Assembly: GCF_003001675.1 (NCBI RefSeq)
Contig: NZ_PVYW01000002.1
Span: 513,408 to 577,407 of the forward strand
DNA: 64,000 nucleotides
DNA from: Cohnella sp. SGD-V74
GTDB taxonomy: Bacteria; Bacillota; Bacilli; Paenibacillales; Paenibacillaceae
Reading direction: 5' to 3'
Each line of letters opens with the position of its first letter. The stretch's first letter is position 1. Of this stretch, positions 42,495 through 55,067 are shown piece after piece. A model generated the notes under the pieces. That model was given only the letters and a program-made list of their open reading frames with translations, was not told the DNA's origin and searched no databases. The position numbers were made by a program, and so were the translations under genes.

Positions 42495-44990
42495 TCAGCC
42501 TGCTTCCCGCAGCCGTTCGACGATGCTCTTCTTTCCGACTCTGTGAAAAGCAACGAACGGAACGATCCAGCAAGAAGCAAGGATCAGCGCGAAAGCGACC
42601 GCCAGCGGCACCGCCGGGAACGTATAAATCGCGTAATCCGCTTCCTGGCTGAACAGGGCGTACGCGCCGTAGCTGATCAGCGTGCCGAGCGTGGACACGA
42701 GCAGAAGAGAGATCGCCGCGTACCCCGTCCCTTCCCATAATAACAGGTTGCGCAGCTGCTTGCGCGTCATGCCGATGCTTTCCATCACCGCGAACTCCTT
42801 CTTGCGGACGACAACGCTCGTGAGCATCGTACTGACGAAGTTCAGTATGCCGATCAAAGCCAGAATAAGCGTAACGGCGCCTCCGAGGATGTAGAAAACG
42901 ACTTTGGCGGATTCAAGCTGCTCCGCCCAATCCAGCTTGGAAGAAAGCTTCAGCTCGCGGGAATCGGCAACCAGCGATTCGAGCCTCTCCTGAATTTGCG
43001 GATGCCGATTCTCATCGGCTTGTATGGCCAGTCGGTAGGCTATCGGCTCCTGTCCGAGCCACTGCCTCATCGCCTGCTCGCTTACGTATACGTTCGGAGC
43101 GAAGCTGCCGAAAGGAATTCCGTAAGTGTGCGGAACTTCCCCTCCTACCTCGAAATCCCATTCGGCGGAGCCGCCGGGCAGCCCCAGCATAATGCTTGCT
43201 CCCCGCTCCACGTTCGGCGTGTTCAGAAGAGCGATCTCGCCCTTCTCGAATCGCTCGAGGTCGATCGGCGTCTCCAGTTCCTCATTCAGCTTTTCTATAT
43301 CCCGGGTATCCAGCCCGACCGCGAAGCCCGCAAATCCTTCCCGGTTCACGGACAACTCCTCGTCGGACGGCCGCTCGAAGCCGCTCTGCTCGGCGAAGGC
43401 ATCCATATATTTGCCGAACACGTCGGCGGAATAAGGCATGTACGCTCTCTGCACGTAAGTCGCCCGAATGTCCTCAACCCCGTCGATCTGCCGGATTTGC
43501 TCAATCAGACTGTTCGTGAGCAGCGGCTTCGGTTCGCCCTCGTACCTGAAGCCGAACGTTTCGTTCTCGACTTCGAAGTCGTTGCCGACATAAGTGTCGA
43601 CGAAATTGTCGGCATCCATGCTGAGCACAAGCGTGTTCGCGGTCAGGAACGTCGTCATCCCCAGGAACAGCGACAGGAACACGGTCGCTGCCCGCTTCTT
43701 GTCGCGGAACAGATTGCGCAGCGCCATGCGGTGGAGCTTGGCGCCGCCCCGTCCCCGTTTTCGCTTCCGGGAGGCTTGCTCATATTTCGAGGCTTCGATC
43801 GGCGATATCCGCCCGGCGATCTTCGCGGGCTTCCGGCTGCCGGCCATCGTCGTCAGCCAGGCGAACAACGCCGCTCCGACGAATATGACCGGGTGGAACG
43901 AGATTTCCGCATCCGTCTCGAGCGAAGTGATTCGAAGCGCGAGCGGCACGGCGACGAAGGACGTAACCGCGCCCGCGGCGAGCCCGAGCGGTACGCCGAC
44001 CAGCGCCAGGCGATTGGCCTGGCCGCGAACAAGCCGCTTGATCTGCCTCCGGGTGGCGCCGATCGTCTTCAATAAGCCGTATTGCTTCGTATCCGTAGAG
44101 ACGGATACGTAAAGAACGTTATAGACGAGCAAGTAGCCGCTGAACATGACGAGGGCGACCATTCCCCCCATCCCCGCGTATGTCCGGGCCCGGTCCGCGG
44201 GATCGCCGACCGTCCTTTGCACCGGATCGAACGGCTGCTTGCCGCTCAGACCCAATTGTTCCTCCGCTCGCTGCATCGAAGCTCCGACGTCTTTTCCGCT
44301 CTTGAACGAGACGGAAGCGACCGTCCCTGCCCCGGGCTCGGTTCCTCCCCGAATGTCGTCGGCGAAAGCCTTCGAGACGACGATCGTCCCGGCGCGTCCC
44401 GCCAAATGCGAATAGTCGGTATACCATCCGCTCAGGACAAAGGACTCCGTGCGTTCGACCAGTCCCTCTCCGCCTGTCGGTCGCGCGGAGTAAGTCAAGG
44501 AAACGGTCATCCCCGCCTGCGGCTTTTCGATGCCCAACTCGTCCAAAATCCAGGTCGGCACGATCGCTTCGTTCCGGCCGTCCGGATATTCGTTCGCGCT
44601 CTTGCCCCAGAGCGGCGCTCTCATCTTGCGCCATTCAACGTCATCGTACCATGCGAAGGAGGCAGCCAGCCCATCGTCCGCCACCGGGGGAACCCAACGT
44701 GCGACTTGTACCTCCAGACCGACCTCGCTCACGTCCGCCATGCCCTGCAGACGCGTCACTTGCTCCGCCGTCGGATTCGCCAATCTCGCATCCGCAGTCG
44801 TTCCTTGCATTTTTTGCGCTTGCGCTTCGAACGATTGCACGTAGCTCAGACCGATGCTGAACACGGACGTAATCAGCCAAGCCGTCAAGGCAATCGCCAG
44901 CACGACGTAGCGGTTTCTGGAACGGTTCGCCTTCAGGCTCCGCTTCATCAGCTTGTCTATCGCGGCTTTGTTGGCGTTCGGGAACATCAT
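42495..44990 (-). CDS. FtsX-type ABC transporter permease (MacB/LolC-like fold)
   Basis: This 831-residue membrane protein starts NRYVVLAIALTAWLITSVFSIGLSY (first helix about 24-47). A large extracellular domain follows and the first FtsX core lies at about 265-385 (LLKTIGATRRQIKRLVRGQANRLALVGVPLGLAAGAV). It then has a second external domain and a C-terminal FtsX core at about 700-825 (VVVRKKEFAVMESIGMTRKQLRNLLLWEGTGYA). Two full FtsX units in one chain, about ten helices, make it longer than the roughly 650-residue BceB type. It overlaps the ATPase gene by 4 bases. It probably exports or removes a membrane-active compound. The ligand is unknown. Confidence 0.9.
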   Translation of the reverse strand: MMFPNANKAAIDKLMKRSLKANRSRNRYVVLAIALTAWLITSVFSIGLSYVQSFEAQAQKMQGTTADARLANPTAEQVTRLQGMADVSEVGLEVQVARWVPPVADDGLAASFAWYDDVEWRKMRAPLWGKSANEYPDGRNEAIVPTWILDELGIEKPQAGMTVSLTYSARPTGGEGLVERTESFVLSGWYTDYSHLAGRAGTIVVSKAFADDIRGGTEPGAGTVASVSFKSGKDVGASMQRAEEQLGLSGKQPFDPVQRTVGDPADRARTYAGMGGMVALVMFSGYLLVYNVLYVSVSTDTKQYGLLKTIGATRRQIKRLVRGQANRLALVGVPLGLAAGAVTSFVAVPLALRITSLETDAEISFHPVIFVGAALFAWLTTMAGSRKPAKIAGRISPIEASKYEQASRKRKRGRGGAKLHRMALRNLFRDKKRAATVFLSLFLGMTTFLTANTLVLSMDADNFVDTYVGNDFEVENETFGFRYEGEPKPLLTNSLIEQIRQIDGVEDIRATYVQRAYMPYSADVFGKYMDAFAEQSGFERPSDEELSVNREGFAGFAVGLDTRDIEKLNEELETPIDLERFEKGEIALLNTPNVERGASIMLGLPGGSAEWDFEVGGEVPHTYGIPFGSFAPNVYVSEQAMRQWLGQEPIAYRLAIQADENRHPQIQERLESLVADSRELKLSSKLDWAEQLESAKVVFYILGGAVTLILALIGILNFVSTMLTSVVVRKKEFAVMESIGMTRKQLRNLLLWEGTGYAAISLLLVSTLGTLISYGAYALFSQEADYAIYTFPAVPLAVAFALILASCWIVPFVAFHRVGKKSIVERLREAG

Positions 44991-45664
44991 GGCCGCATCC
45001 CTCCGACGATCTTGCCGTCCCCGATACGGACGACGGCGTCGGCCAACTGCGCGATCTCTTCGCTGTGGGTGATCATGACGATCGTCTGGTTGAACTGACG
45101 GCTCGTCACTTTCAGCAGCCCGATTACTTCCTGGCTCGTGCGGCTGTCCAGATTCCCCGTAGGCTCGTCCGCCAAAATGATCGCAGGCTTCGCAGCCAGC
45201 GCGCGGGCGATGGCGACCCGCTGCTGCTGTCCGCCGGACAGCTCGCCGGGCAAGCTATTCAGCTTCTGCGCGAGTCCCAGCGTCCGAACGACATGTTCCA
45301 CGAACTCCCTGTCGATCGCGTTCCCATCCAGCTCGATTGGCAGCACGATATTTTCGTAGACGTTCAGGATCGGCACGAGATTGTACTGCTGGAACACGAA
45401 ACCGATTTTGCGCCTGCGGAATACGGTCAGTTCGTCGTCGTTCATCTCGAACAGCGATTTGCCTCCGATGAACACTTGCCCTCCGGTCGGTCGGTCCAAC
45501 CCTCCGAGCATGTGCAGAAGCGTCGACTTCCCGCTGCCCGAGCTGCCGACGATGGCGACGAATTGTCCCTCCCGCACCTCCATCGTAACGCCGTCGAGCG
45601 CTTTGACGAGATTCGGCTCCCGTCCGTATATTTTCGTTAAGTCTACCGTTCTCAACAAGGTCAT
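44987..45664 (-). CDS. ABC transporter ATP-binding protein (MacB/LolD type)
   Basis: This 225-residue ATPase has Walker A GSSGSGKST at about 39-47, the signature LSGGQQQR at about 142, and Walker B IILADEPTGNLDS. The D-loop and switch His are in IVMITHSEE. It begins MTLLRTVDLTKIYGREPNLVKALDGVTMEV, usual for the family. Its stop overlaps the permease start (ATGA), so the two are translationally coupled. It is the first gene of the ATPase-permease-regulator-kinase set and powers the permease at 42495. Confidence 0.93.
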   Translation of the reverse strand: MTLLRTVDLTKIYGREPNLVKALDGVTMEVREGQFVAIVGSSGSGKSTLLHMLGGLDRPTGGQVFIGGKSLFEMNDDELTVFRRRKIGFVFQQYNLVPILNVYENIVLPIELDGNAIDREFVEHVVRTLGLAQKLNSLPGELSGGQQQRVAIARALAAKPAIILADEPTGNLDSRTSQEVIGLLKVTSRQFNQTIVMITHSEEIAQLADAVVRIGDGKIVGGMRP

Positions 45665-45760
45665 TGGTTACAACTCCAGACTGTAGAAAGATGAGTATAG
45701 CTTGCAGTATACCCTCCGGTTCTTACATTCTGGTGACAGAGTCGTCTCGTTCTGTTCAAC

Positions 45761-46543
45761 CTAATCGCTTATCCGTCTTACCGTCGCGGACACCGGATAA
45801 TGGTCCGATGGATAGCGCCCGTCGTACCGTCCGCGGTCGACCTCGACGCCGGCGATCTCCAGATCCGGCGACGCGAATATGTAATCGATCGGCTCTCCCG
45901 GCTCACCGCCCAGAAACTCATGGAACGTCCGGCCGACGCCTTGGCTGCCTTCCGCTAGAACAGAATAGGCGTTAAGATAGCCCGCTCCTTCCAAGCCGGA
46001 TACGACGATGTGCGCCGGGCCGACGTTGAAGTCCCCCGTCAGGACGACGGGAAGACCGGTCGTCTCGCGGAACCGTTCGATCCGCTGACGGATCAGCGCC
46101 ATTCCCTTCGTCTGGGCTTCATCGCTGATATGATCCAGATGGGTGTTGAACGCAGCGAATTCCGCTCCGTCGGCCGACTTGAATCTCGCCCATGTACACA
46201 TGCGCGGGCAAGCCGTATTCCAGCTCATCGCGCCCAGCTTCTCCGGCGTCTCCGACAGGCCGAAGACACCGACCTCCTCCGCGCTCCACTTCCCTTTCTT
46301 GTACAGAATCGCACTGTATTCGCCTTCCTCGCCGCCTTCCCGACCTTCGCCGACCCAGGCATATTCCGGCAGCAACGGCTCCAGATCTTTGATCATGGCG
46401 AGCAGCCCTTCCTGAATCCCAACGATATCCGCATCGTGGCGCTTGATCGCCTCGGCAGCCGCTCGCACCCGCAGCGGCCATGCGTTCTCTCCGTCCGACT
46501 CCACGTTTAACCGCAGATTAAAAGTCATGATTTTCGCAAGCAT
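45761..46543 (-). CDS. Endonuclease/exonuclease/phosphatase-family hydrolase
   Basis: This 260-residue protein has all the metal-dependent EEP signatures: MTFNLRLN at the N-terminus, GIQEG around residue 48, NTHLDHIS around 148, VVLTGDFNVGP around 178 and SDHYPVSATV at the C-terminus. There is no signal peptide. Family members cleave DNA, RNA or phosphoesters of lipids and sugars; this one resembles stand-alone cytoplasmic members of unknown substrate. AAGGAGGG lies 6 bases before the ATG at 46543. It stands between the ABC module and the MFS gene without obvious functional links. Confidence 0.9.
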   Translation of the reverse strand: MLAKIMTFNLRLNVESDGENAWPLRVRAAAEAIKRHDADIVGIQEGLLAMIKDLEPLLPEYAWVGEGREGGEEGEYSAILYKKGKWSAEEVGVFGLSETPEKLGAMSWNTACPRMCTWARFKSADGAEFAAFNTHLDHISDEAQTKGMALIRQRIERFRETTGLPVVLTGDFNVGPAHIVVSGLEGAGYLNAYSVLAEGSQGVGRTFHEFLGGEPGEPIDYIFASPDLEIAGVEVDRGRYDGRYPSDHYPVSATVRRISD

Positions 46544-46651
46544 AATAGTCCCTCCTTGATCGTAATTCCCCAACCATTGTACACCTTCGGATCAGCGAAC
46601 GCGTACAGAATCGTGATGGGTGCCATCGAGAGAGGGAATGCCTCGGTCACG

Positions 46652-46677
46652 AAAAAAGCCCGGTCACAGAACCGGGC
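46652..46677 (-). terminator. Terminator overlapping the end of the MFS gene
   Basis: GCCCGGT and ACCGGGC form a 7-bp stem. On the minus strand it is followed by six T. The stem includes the last codons and the TGA of the MFS gene at 46664. Confidence 0.85.
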
Positions 46678-47914
46678 GAATCCATTTCGCGTAAAAGGCC
46701 AGAACGAACGCCAGCGCAACGGCCGTCAGCAGAAACGGCAGACGGTAGTCCTCTCCCGCCAGTATCCATCCCGCCGCATAAGTCGCCCCAGAGGAGCCGG
46801 CGCTGCGGAACACCGACCTCATCCCCGCGAACAAATTCCGCTCTCGATCGGAGAAGGCGGACATCAACTGGCTGTCGAGCAGGTTGGACAGCATCGTCGT
46901 GCCTCCTCCGCGCAGCAGGAACAGCGCCACGAACAGCAGCTCGGGAAGCTGCGCATACAGCAGCGCGAACAGAAGCAGATTGCTCGCGAATACGGCGACA
47001 ATGGCAGTATTTCTCCCGAACCGTTCGATCAAATAGGGCGTCAGCAGCGAGCAGACGAACAGGACCAAGCCGTTCGCCGCCAGCAATTGCGATACGCTGC
47101 CGTCCGCCCAATCGAGACGGAACTTGACGATGACGTTCAGGAACGAGCCGGTAAGCGCCAAAGACCCGCTGATCAAAGCGAGGAAGAAGGCGAACAGCCA
47201 CAGCTTGCGGCGGAGCCCAATCTTTGCGGTCGCCGGGGCTTCCTCGGGTTCGCCGCTTGGAACGAGCGTTTCTTGCGGTGCTCCCCCTGAAGGCGTTGCA
47301 GGCTTGTCCTCCGCTGCGGCCCGCTTCTTCTCGGATGGAAGCCATACTGCCCTCAGAACGCCGAGCGACAGCAAAATCGCCGCGGACAGCAGCAGCGGCG
47401 TCCGATAAGTTCCGCCGTCTCCCCCGCCTCCCGCCAAGTATCCCGCAGCCAGCATTCCCGCTCCCGTGAACGCGGTAAATACCGCAAACATAAGCGAATA
47501 GGCCCGCGTCTCCTCCTTGCGATTCGCGCAGTAACGAAACAGCAGCTGCACTTCCGTCGTCTCGACCAACGTAAGCCCGACGGAGACGAGCGTCTGCGCC
47601 GCGAGAAAATAGCCGAAGCTTTCGCTGACGGCATACGTCAAGCTGCCCGCGGCGACAAATCCCGCTCCGACCGCGAGCAGCCGCTTGCGCCCCAGCCGAT
47701 TCGCCAGCAGCGAGACGGGAATGGCCGACACGCCCATGATCAGAATGCCGATAGACGCAAGCGTTCCGACTTGATCGGCTTTCAGTCCTTGCGACAGCAG
47801 GTGCAAGTTCAGCACGAGCGCGTACATGCCGATCCCGATTCCGTACAGCGCCTCCGTCGCGAGGAAACGCCTCACCCCCGCGGGCAACCTCCACAATTCC
47901 TGCAAATAAGCCAT
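46664..47914 (-). CDS. MFS transporter
   Basis: This 416-residue protein has twelve predicted membrane helices. The cytoplasmic loop in the middle (about 190-225) is rich in charged and small residues (PSEKKRAAAEDKPATPSGGAPQETLVPSGEPEEAPATAK). The usual MFS loop motif is in NRLGRKRLLAVGAG after helix 2. I chose the ATG at 47914, preceded by AAAGGAG at 7 bases. It is probably a drug or metabolite exporter; the substrate is not predictable. It lies downstream of gcvPB in the same direction across a possible terminator. Confidence 0.88.
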   Translation of the reverse strand: MAYLQELWRLPAGVRRFLATEALYGIGIGMYALVLNLHLLSQGLKADQVGTLASIGILIMGVSAIPVSLLANRLGRKRLLAVGAGFVAAGSLTYAVSESFGYFLAAQTLVSVGLTLVETTEVQLLFRYCANRKEETRAYSLMFAVFTAFTGAGMLAAGYLAGGGGDGGTYRTPLLLSAAILLSLGVLRAVWLPSEKKRAAAEDKPATPSGGAPQETLVPSGEPEEAPATAKIGLRRKLWLFAFFLALISGSLALTGSFLNVIVKFRLDWADGSVSQLLAANGLVLFVCSLLTPYLIERFGRNTAIVAVFASNLLLFALLYAQLPELLFVALFLLRGGGTTMLSNLLDSQLMSAFSDRERNLFAGMRSVFRSAGSSGATYAAGWILAGEDYRLPFLLTAVALAFVLAFYAKWIRPVL

Positions 47915-48015
47915 CTGTTGCTCCTTTCCTTGCTGCCTGACCGTCTGGGACACCGCTTGAGATAAGCTCGCACGGCGCGCTTACTCCCCTCGTCCGCGGG
48001 GGCCATCGCCCGAAA

Positions 48016-48052
48016 GATGAAGAAAGGCCCCTGGTGGGAGCCTCCCTTCATC
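48016..48052 (-). terminator. Possible terminator after gcvPB
   Basis: GATGAAG/CTTCATC enclose GGCCCC/GGGAGCC. On the minus strand the inner stem is followed by TTTCTTCATCTTT. The T tract is interrupted. Confidence 0.4.
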
Positions 48053-48058
48053 AAGCTG

Positions 48059-49654
48059 CTACTTCGCCTGCGTCTTCTTCAAGTACGCCCGCCAGGTGAT
48101 GCACCACTGGGCCGGGTCGTCCAGAGACGATTCGTCGTTGCGGTGGACGGTGCTGTTGTGCGGAGCGGTCTTTACGATGTCCGGGCTGGTGTACGCTTCC
48201 TCGGAAATGTGCGCCAAAGCCTGAATATACTCGTCCAGATCCTCCTTGGAATACGACTCGGTCGGCTCCAGCGTGAACGGCTGCGGCACGATATACGGAT
48301 GATGGGACGTCCAGTAATGGAGGCCGAAGTCGCACATCCGGCGCGTGATGTCTTCCGTCGTCACGCCCGTCTCGTCGGTCAGCTGCTTCCAGCTGTAGCG
48401 CACCTGCTCCAGGCGGCGGCCCTTAATGTAAGGGGCGCTCGCGCCGCGAATTTGCAATATTTTATGATACAAGTAGTTGTTGTTCAGCACGGCAATGCGC
48501 GCAACGTCGCGCAGCCCTTCCGCGCCAAGGCTCATAATCCAGGCGTAGGAGCGCAGCACCGTCTGGGCGACGCCGTGGAAGCTGCGCACCTTGCCGATGC
48601 TCACGTCCGGCTGATCCTTCAGCGCATACTTGCCGTCCTCGTGTACGACCAGCGGCCCCGGAAGGAAGCGTACGAACGGCTCCGCCACGCCAAGCGCCCC
48701 CGTTGCCGGCCCTCCGCACATGTGGGGAGCGGCGAACGTCTTATGCAGGTTGAAGAAGCACATGTCGAAGCCCGCTTCCTTCGCCCGCGTGATGCCGAGC
48801 AGGCCATTGGCGTTGGCCTGGTCGTAGAAGCAGACGCCTCCCGCCGCGTGCACGACGTCGGTAAACTCGCGAATCCGGTGATTGTAGATGCCGGTATCCT
48901 CCGGGTTGGCGACAACGAAACCCGCCGTGCGCTCGGAGACGGCGTTCTTCAGCTTCTCCAGATCCGGGAAGCCGTCCTCGTCGGGATGCAGCGTAATGAT
49001 CTTGTAGCCTTTGACCGCCGCAGTCGCCGCCTGGGAAGGATGGGAGAAGATCGTCGTGATGATCTCGTCGCGTTGGTCCCCTTCTCCGCGGGATTCGTGG
49101 TAAGCACGGACGATCGAGGCCATTGCCAGCAAAGCCTGCGTGCCGCTGCTTGGCTGGAACGAGAAAGCATCCATTCCGGAAATCTCGCGCATCGCCAGAT
49201 CGAGCTTGTGATAGATTTCCAGCATTCCCTGCGCGGTGTCAGGGTCCTGCAGCGGGTGCAGCTCCATCATGCTCGGCGTGCGTATGAGCATCTCGTTGAT
49301 GCGCGGAATATATTTCATCGTGCAGGTCCCCTGCCCGATCTCCACGTTCAGATCGGAGCCGAGCGTCTCCTGCGACAGCCGCAAATAGTGGCGCAGCACC
49401 TTGGCCTGACCGATCTCCGGCAGCTTGGGCGCTTCGCTCCGGCGCATCGTCGCGGGAATGAGCGAAGCCGCTCCTCCGACTTCGGACGCAATGCCTGCCT
49501 CCGTACCTGGCGGGATAACGCCTCGCTCTCCCGAACGATGCAGCTCGAATACGACCGGTTCGTCCCATTTTGCCTGGTGGAAATTACGCACTTTATGATC
49601 TCTGCGAATCCGCTGCATAGGGCCGGATGATTTGTTCGTCGATGCATGGCTCAT
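48059..49654 (-). CDS. gcvPB: Glycine dehydrogenase (decarboxylating) subunit 2
   Basis: This 531-residue PLP enzyme forms, with GcvPA, the P-protein of the glycine cleavage system, which decarboxylates glycine and passes the aminomethyl group to GcvH. The PLP lysine is about residue 305 in CFFNLHKTFAAPHMCGG. Other hallmarks are FHQAKWDEPVVFEL, GSCTMKYIPR-like GTCTMKYIPRINE, PSSGTQALLAM and the C-terminal DFGLHYWTSHHPYIVP. It is somewhat longer than the usual 480-500 residues because of an N-terminal extension. The ATG at 49654 overlaps the gcvPA TGA by 4 bases. gcvT and gcvH are not in the window. Confidence 0.95.
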   Translation of the reverse strand: MSHASTNKSSGPMQRIRRDHKVRNFHQAKWDEPVVFELHRSGERGVIPPGTEAGIASEVGGAASLIPATMRRSEAPKLPEIGQAKVLRHYLRLSQETLGSDLNVEIGQGTCTMKYIPRINEMLIRTPSMMELHPLQDPDTAQGMLEIYHKLDLAMREISGMDAFSFQPSSGTQALLAMASIVRAYHESRGEGDQRDEIITTIFSHPSQAATAAVKGYKIITLHPDEDGFPDLEKLKNAVSERTAGFVVANPEDTGIYNHRIREFTDVVHAAGGVCFYDQANANGLLGITRAKEAGFDMCFFNLHKTFAAPHMCGGPATGALGVAEPFVRFLPGPLVVHEDGKYALKDQPDVSIGKVRSFHGVAQTVLRSYAWIMSLGAEGLRDVARIAVLNNNYLYHKILQIRGASAPYIKGRRLEQVRYSWKQLTDETGVTTEDITRRMCDFGLHYWTSHHPYIVPQPFTLEPTESYSKEDLDEYIQALAHISEEAYTSPDIVKTAPHNSTVHRNDESSLDDPAQWCITWRAYLKKTQAK

Positions 49655-51057
49655 TGAGGGCTCACAACCTTTCTGATCGCGTCCGAGAGCCGATCCAGAT
49701 CGGCCTGGGAGTGGATTTCGGTTACGCAGTAGAGCGCGCATTGTCCCCATTGGGGATAGCTTGCGGACAAGTCCTTGCCTCCGAAAATACCTTCCGCCAG
49801 CAGCCGCCGATTGATCTCGTCAACCGTCAAGCCGGTGCCGCCAAAGTCGACGACAAACTCCTTGAAGAAAGCCGTCTCGCCGAACCGCAGCGTTACGCCG
49901 GGGATGGCCGCCAGCCTGCGGGCGGCGTAACGCGCCTTCTGCACGATCGTCTCGCCCAGCTCTCTCATGCCGTGAGGCCCGAGCAGCGACAAGTAAACGC
50001 CGGCCGTAATGCCCCAGAGCGCGGTCTGCGTGCCGACCGACTCCTTGCCCTTCTCGCGCAGAGCGAACGAAGTGCGCTCGTAAGCGACGTCGCCGAAGCC
50101 GTATTCCCCTTCCACCTCGGTCGGCACGATGCCGAACAACCGGGAAGGGTATTCCATGACGAACTTCTCCTCATCCCGGGTGGCGATAAAGCCGGACTGG
50201 CCGCCGCCGTAATTCATATGCATGCCGAGCGGCTGCAGGTCGCCGCACACGATGTCGGCGCCGTAGCGGCTAGGCGGCTCCAGAAGGCCGAGCGAGATCG
50301 GATCGACGCCAACGATCGCGATCGCTCCGGCCCCGCGGGCCAGTGCCGCGATCTCCGCGCCCCGGTCCTCGATGACGCCAAGGAAACCCGGATTCTCGAA
50401 GTAGACGGCCGCGACGTCCTCGCCCAGCTTGCGGCGAAGATCCTCCAAATCAAGCCTGCCCGTCGCTGCGTCGATCTCGATCTCGCGCAGCTCCATGACC
50501 GGCGTGCAGTAGTTGCGGATGATTTTCGCCTTGTCGGGATCGACCGACTTCGGCAGCAATGCAACGGGACGGCCGGTCATCCGGCCCGCCATACGGATCG
50601 CCGTGGATGCGGCCTGAGCCCAATCGAACGTCGGCACGTTAACGACGTCCATATCCACCAGCTCGGCGACCAGGCTCTGGTATTCGAACAGCGCCTGGAA
50701 GCGGCCGTGATCCTCGTACGGCTCGCCGGCATAGGCGGTGACGAACTCGGAGCGCTGATTGATCTCGTCGCAGATCGCCGGCACGAAGTGCTGCCAGCAG
50801 CCCGCGCCGAGGAAGTTCAAATAACCGCCCGCTCCGGCGTGCTTGTTCTTTGCCAGCAGACCTTCGACATGCCGGCGCAGCTCGTACTCGTTCAGCGCCG
50901 GCGGCAGGTCCATCAGTCCGCCCAGCTTCAAGCTGTCCGGGATGGCCTCATGCAGCTGCTCGATCGACGTCAAACCGATCTCCTTCAGCATCGCCTCCTG
51001 AACTTCGGGCACCGTATTCGGGATATAGGGATGAGCAAAAGCTCTATTTTCGGACAA
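49651..51057 (-). CDS. gcvPA: Glycine dehydrogenase (decarboxylating) subunit 1
   Basis: This 468-residue partner of GcvPB carries no PLP lysine and completes the heterotetrameric P-protein. Hallmarks are FAHPYIPNTVPEVQEAMLKEIG, GGYLNFLGAGCWQHFVPAICDEINQRSEFVTAYAGEPYEDHGRFQALFEYQSLVAEL, and LQPLGMHMNYGGGQSGFIATRDEEKFVMEYPSRL. I chose TTG at 51057 because AAAGGAGG lies 8 bases upstream (51066-51073). A longer frame from ATG 51108 would place that perfect ribosome site inside the gene. It overlaps gcvPB by 4 bases. It lies 81 bases after the SDR gene and might be reached by read-through from the galactoside cluster. Confidence 0.93.
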   Translation of the reverse strand: MSENRAFAHPYIPNTVPEVQEAMLKEIGLTSIEQLHEAIPDSLKLGGLMDLPPALNEYELRRHVEGLLAKNKHAGAGGYLNFLGAGCWQHFVPAICDEINQRSEFVTAYAGEPYEDHGRFQALFEYQSLVAELVDMDVVNVPTFDWAQAASTAIRMAGRMTGRPVALLPKSVDPDKAKIIRNYCTPVMELREIEIDAATGRLDLEDLRRKLGEDVAAVYFENPGFLGVIEDRGAEIAALARGAGAIAIVGVDPISLGLLEPPSRYGADIVCGDLQPLGMHMNYGGGQSGFIATRDEEKFVMEYPSRLFGIVPTEVEGEYGFGDVAYERTSFALREKGKESVGTQTALWGITAGVYLSLLGPHGMRELGETIVQKARYAARRLAAIPGVTLRFGETAFFKEFVVDFGGTGLTVDEINRRLLAEGIFGGKDLSASYPQWGQCALYCVTEIHSQADLDRLSDAIRKVVSPQ

Positions 51058-51138
51058 AGGTAACGCCTCCTTTACTATATCGATTGACCTCATGAACATG
51101 AAGTTCACTGTATTCCGAAAAAAGGGTTAGGCTCGAAC

Positions 51139-51921
51139 TCAAGCAATGCCGCCGCCGTCGACGACGAGCACGCTGCCGGTCACCCACGACGACAGGTCGC
51201 TCGCGAGGAACAGCACCGCGTTGGCGATGTCGCGCGGCGTGCCGAGCCGCTCGAGCGGACGGCCTTTGGCCGAATCGACGAGGAACGCCGCCTCGTCTCG
51301 CCGTAATTGCTTCGCTTCGTCGCGAAGCAGCGGCGTGTCCGTGTCGCCGGGCGACACGCAGTTGACGCGAATGTTCTGCGCTCCGTGGTCGATCGCCATC
51401 GCTTTGGTCAGGTTGACGACGCCCGCTTTAGCCGCGCAGTAAGCCGCGGCGCGATCGCCGCCCTTCAACCCCCAGCCGGAGCCGGAGTTGATAATGCTGC
51501 CCCCGCCGCTCCGCTCCATAATCGGAATGACGTGCTTGGACAGCAGGTACACGCCTTTCAGCGACACGTCCAGCACGAGATCCCAGTCGCGCTCCTCGAG
51601 CTCGACCACGGTCCGGCGCCGAATGACACCCGCGTTGTTGAACAAAATATCGATGCGGCCGCGCGCGGAATCGATCTCCGCCGCCACTCGCTTGCAATCT
51701 TCGGCAGAGGAGACGTCGCAGCGATAATAGCTCGCCTCTCCCCCTTCGCCGCGAATGCCCGCGACCGCCCGTTCGCCCAGCTCATCGTTAATATCGAGCA
51801 GCACGGCATGCGCTCCGAAGCCCGCCAGCAGCTCCGCAGTCGCAAGCCCGATGCCGGAAGCTCCTCCCGTGACGACCGCCACCTTGCCCGTCAAGTTCAA
51901 TACGTCGGCTGTATTCAGCAT
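51139..51921 (-). CDS. Short-chain dehydrogenase/reductase (SDR), galactoside cluster
   Basis: This 260-residue classical SDR has VTGGASGIGLATAELL (about 17-32), LFNNAGVIRR (about 92), Ser in INSGSGWGLKG (about 145) and the catalytic Tyr-Lys pair in AYCAAKAGVVNLTKAM (about 160-165). VNCVSPGDTDTP and VVDGGGIA complete the fold. It is 3 bases downstream of the beta-galactosidase gene and is surely co-transcribed. It may oxidise galactose or another sugar released by that enzyme (inference from position). Confidence 0.9.
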   Translation of the reverse strand: MLNTADVLNLTGKVAVVTGGASGIGLATAELLAGFGAHAVLLDINDELGERAVAGIRGEGGEASYYRCDVSSAEDCKRVAAEIDSARGRIDILFNNAGVIRRRTVVELEERDWDLVLDVSLKGVYLLSKHVIPIMERSGGGSIINSGSGWGLKGGDRAAAYCAAKAGVVNLTKAMAIDHGAQNIRVNCVSPGDTDTPLLRDEAKQLRRDEAAFLVDSAKGRPLERLGTPRDIANAVLFLASDLSSWVTGSVLVVDGGGIA

Positions 51922-51924
51922 CGC

Positions 51925-55023
<3,099 letters not shown>

Positions 55024-55067
55024 TCATTTCTCTCTATAAAGGGCGGACAGCCCTTGCCTTGCATTTG

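Noticed and set aside
48017..51063. Long plus-strand frames opposite gcvPB and gcvPA
   Set aside because: They are mirror images of strongly conserved metabolic genes and have no coding signatures.
51040..51140. Glycine riboswitch before gcvPA
   Set aside because: The gap is only 81 bases, too short for the usual aptamer and expression platform, and no aptamer-like pairing is visible.
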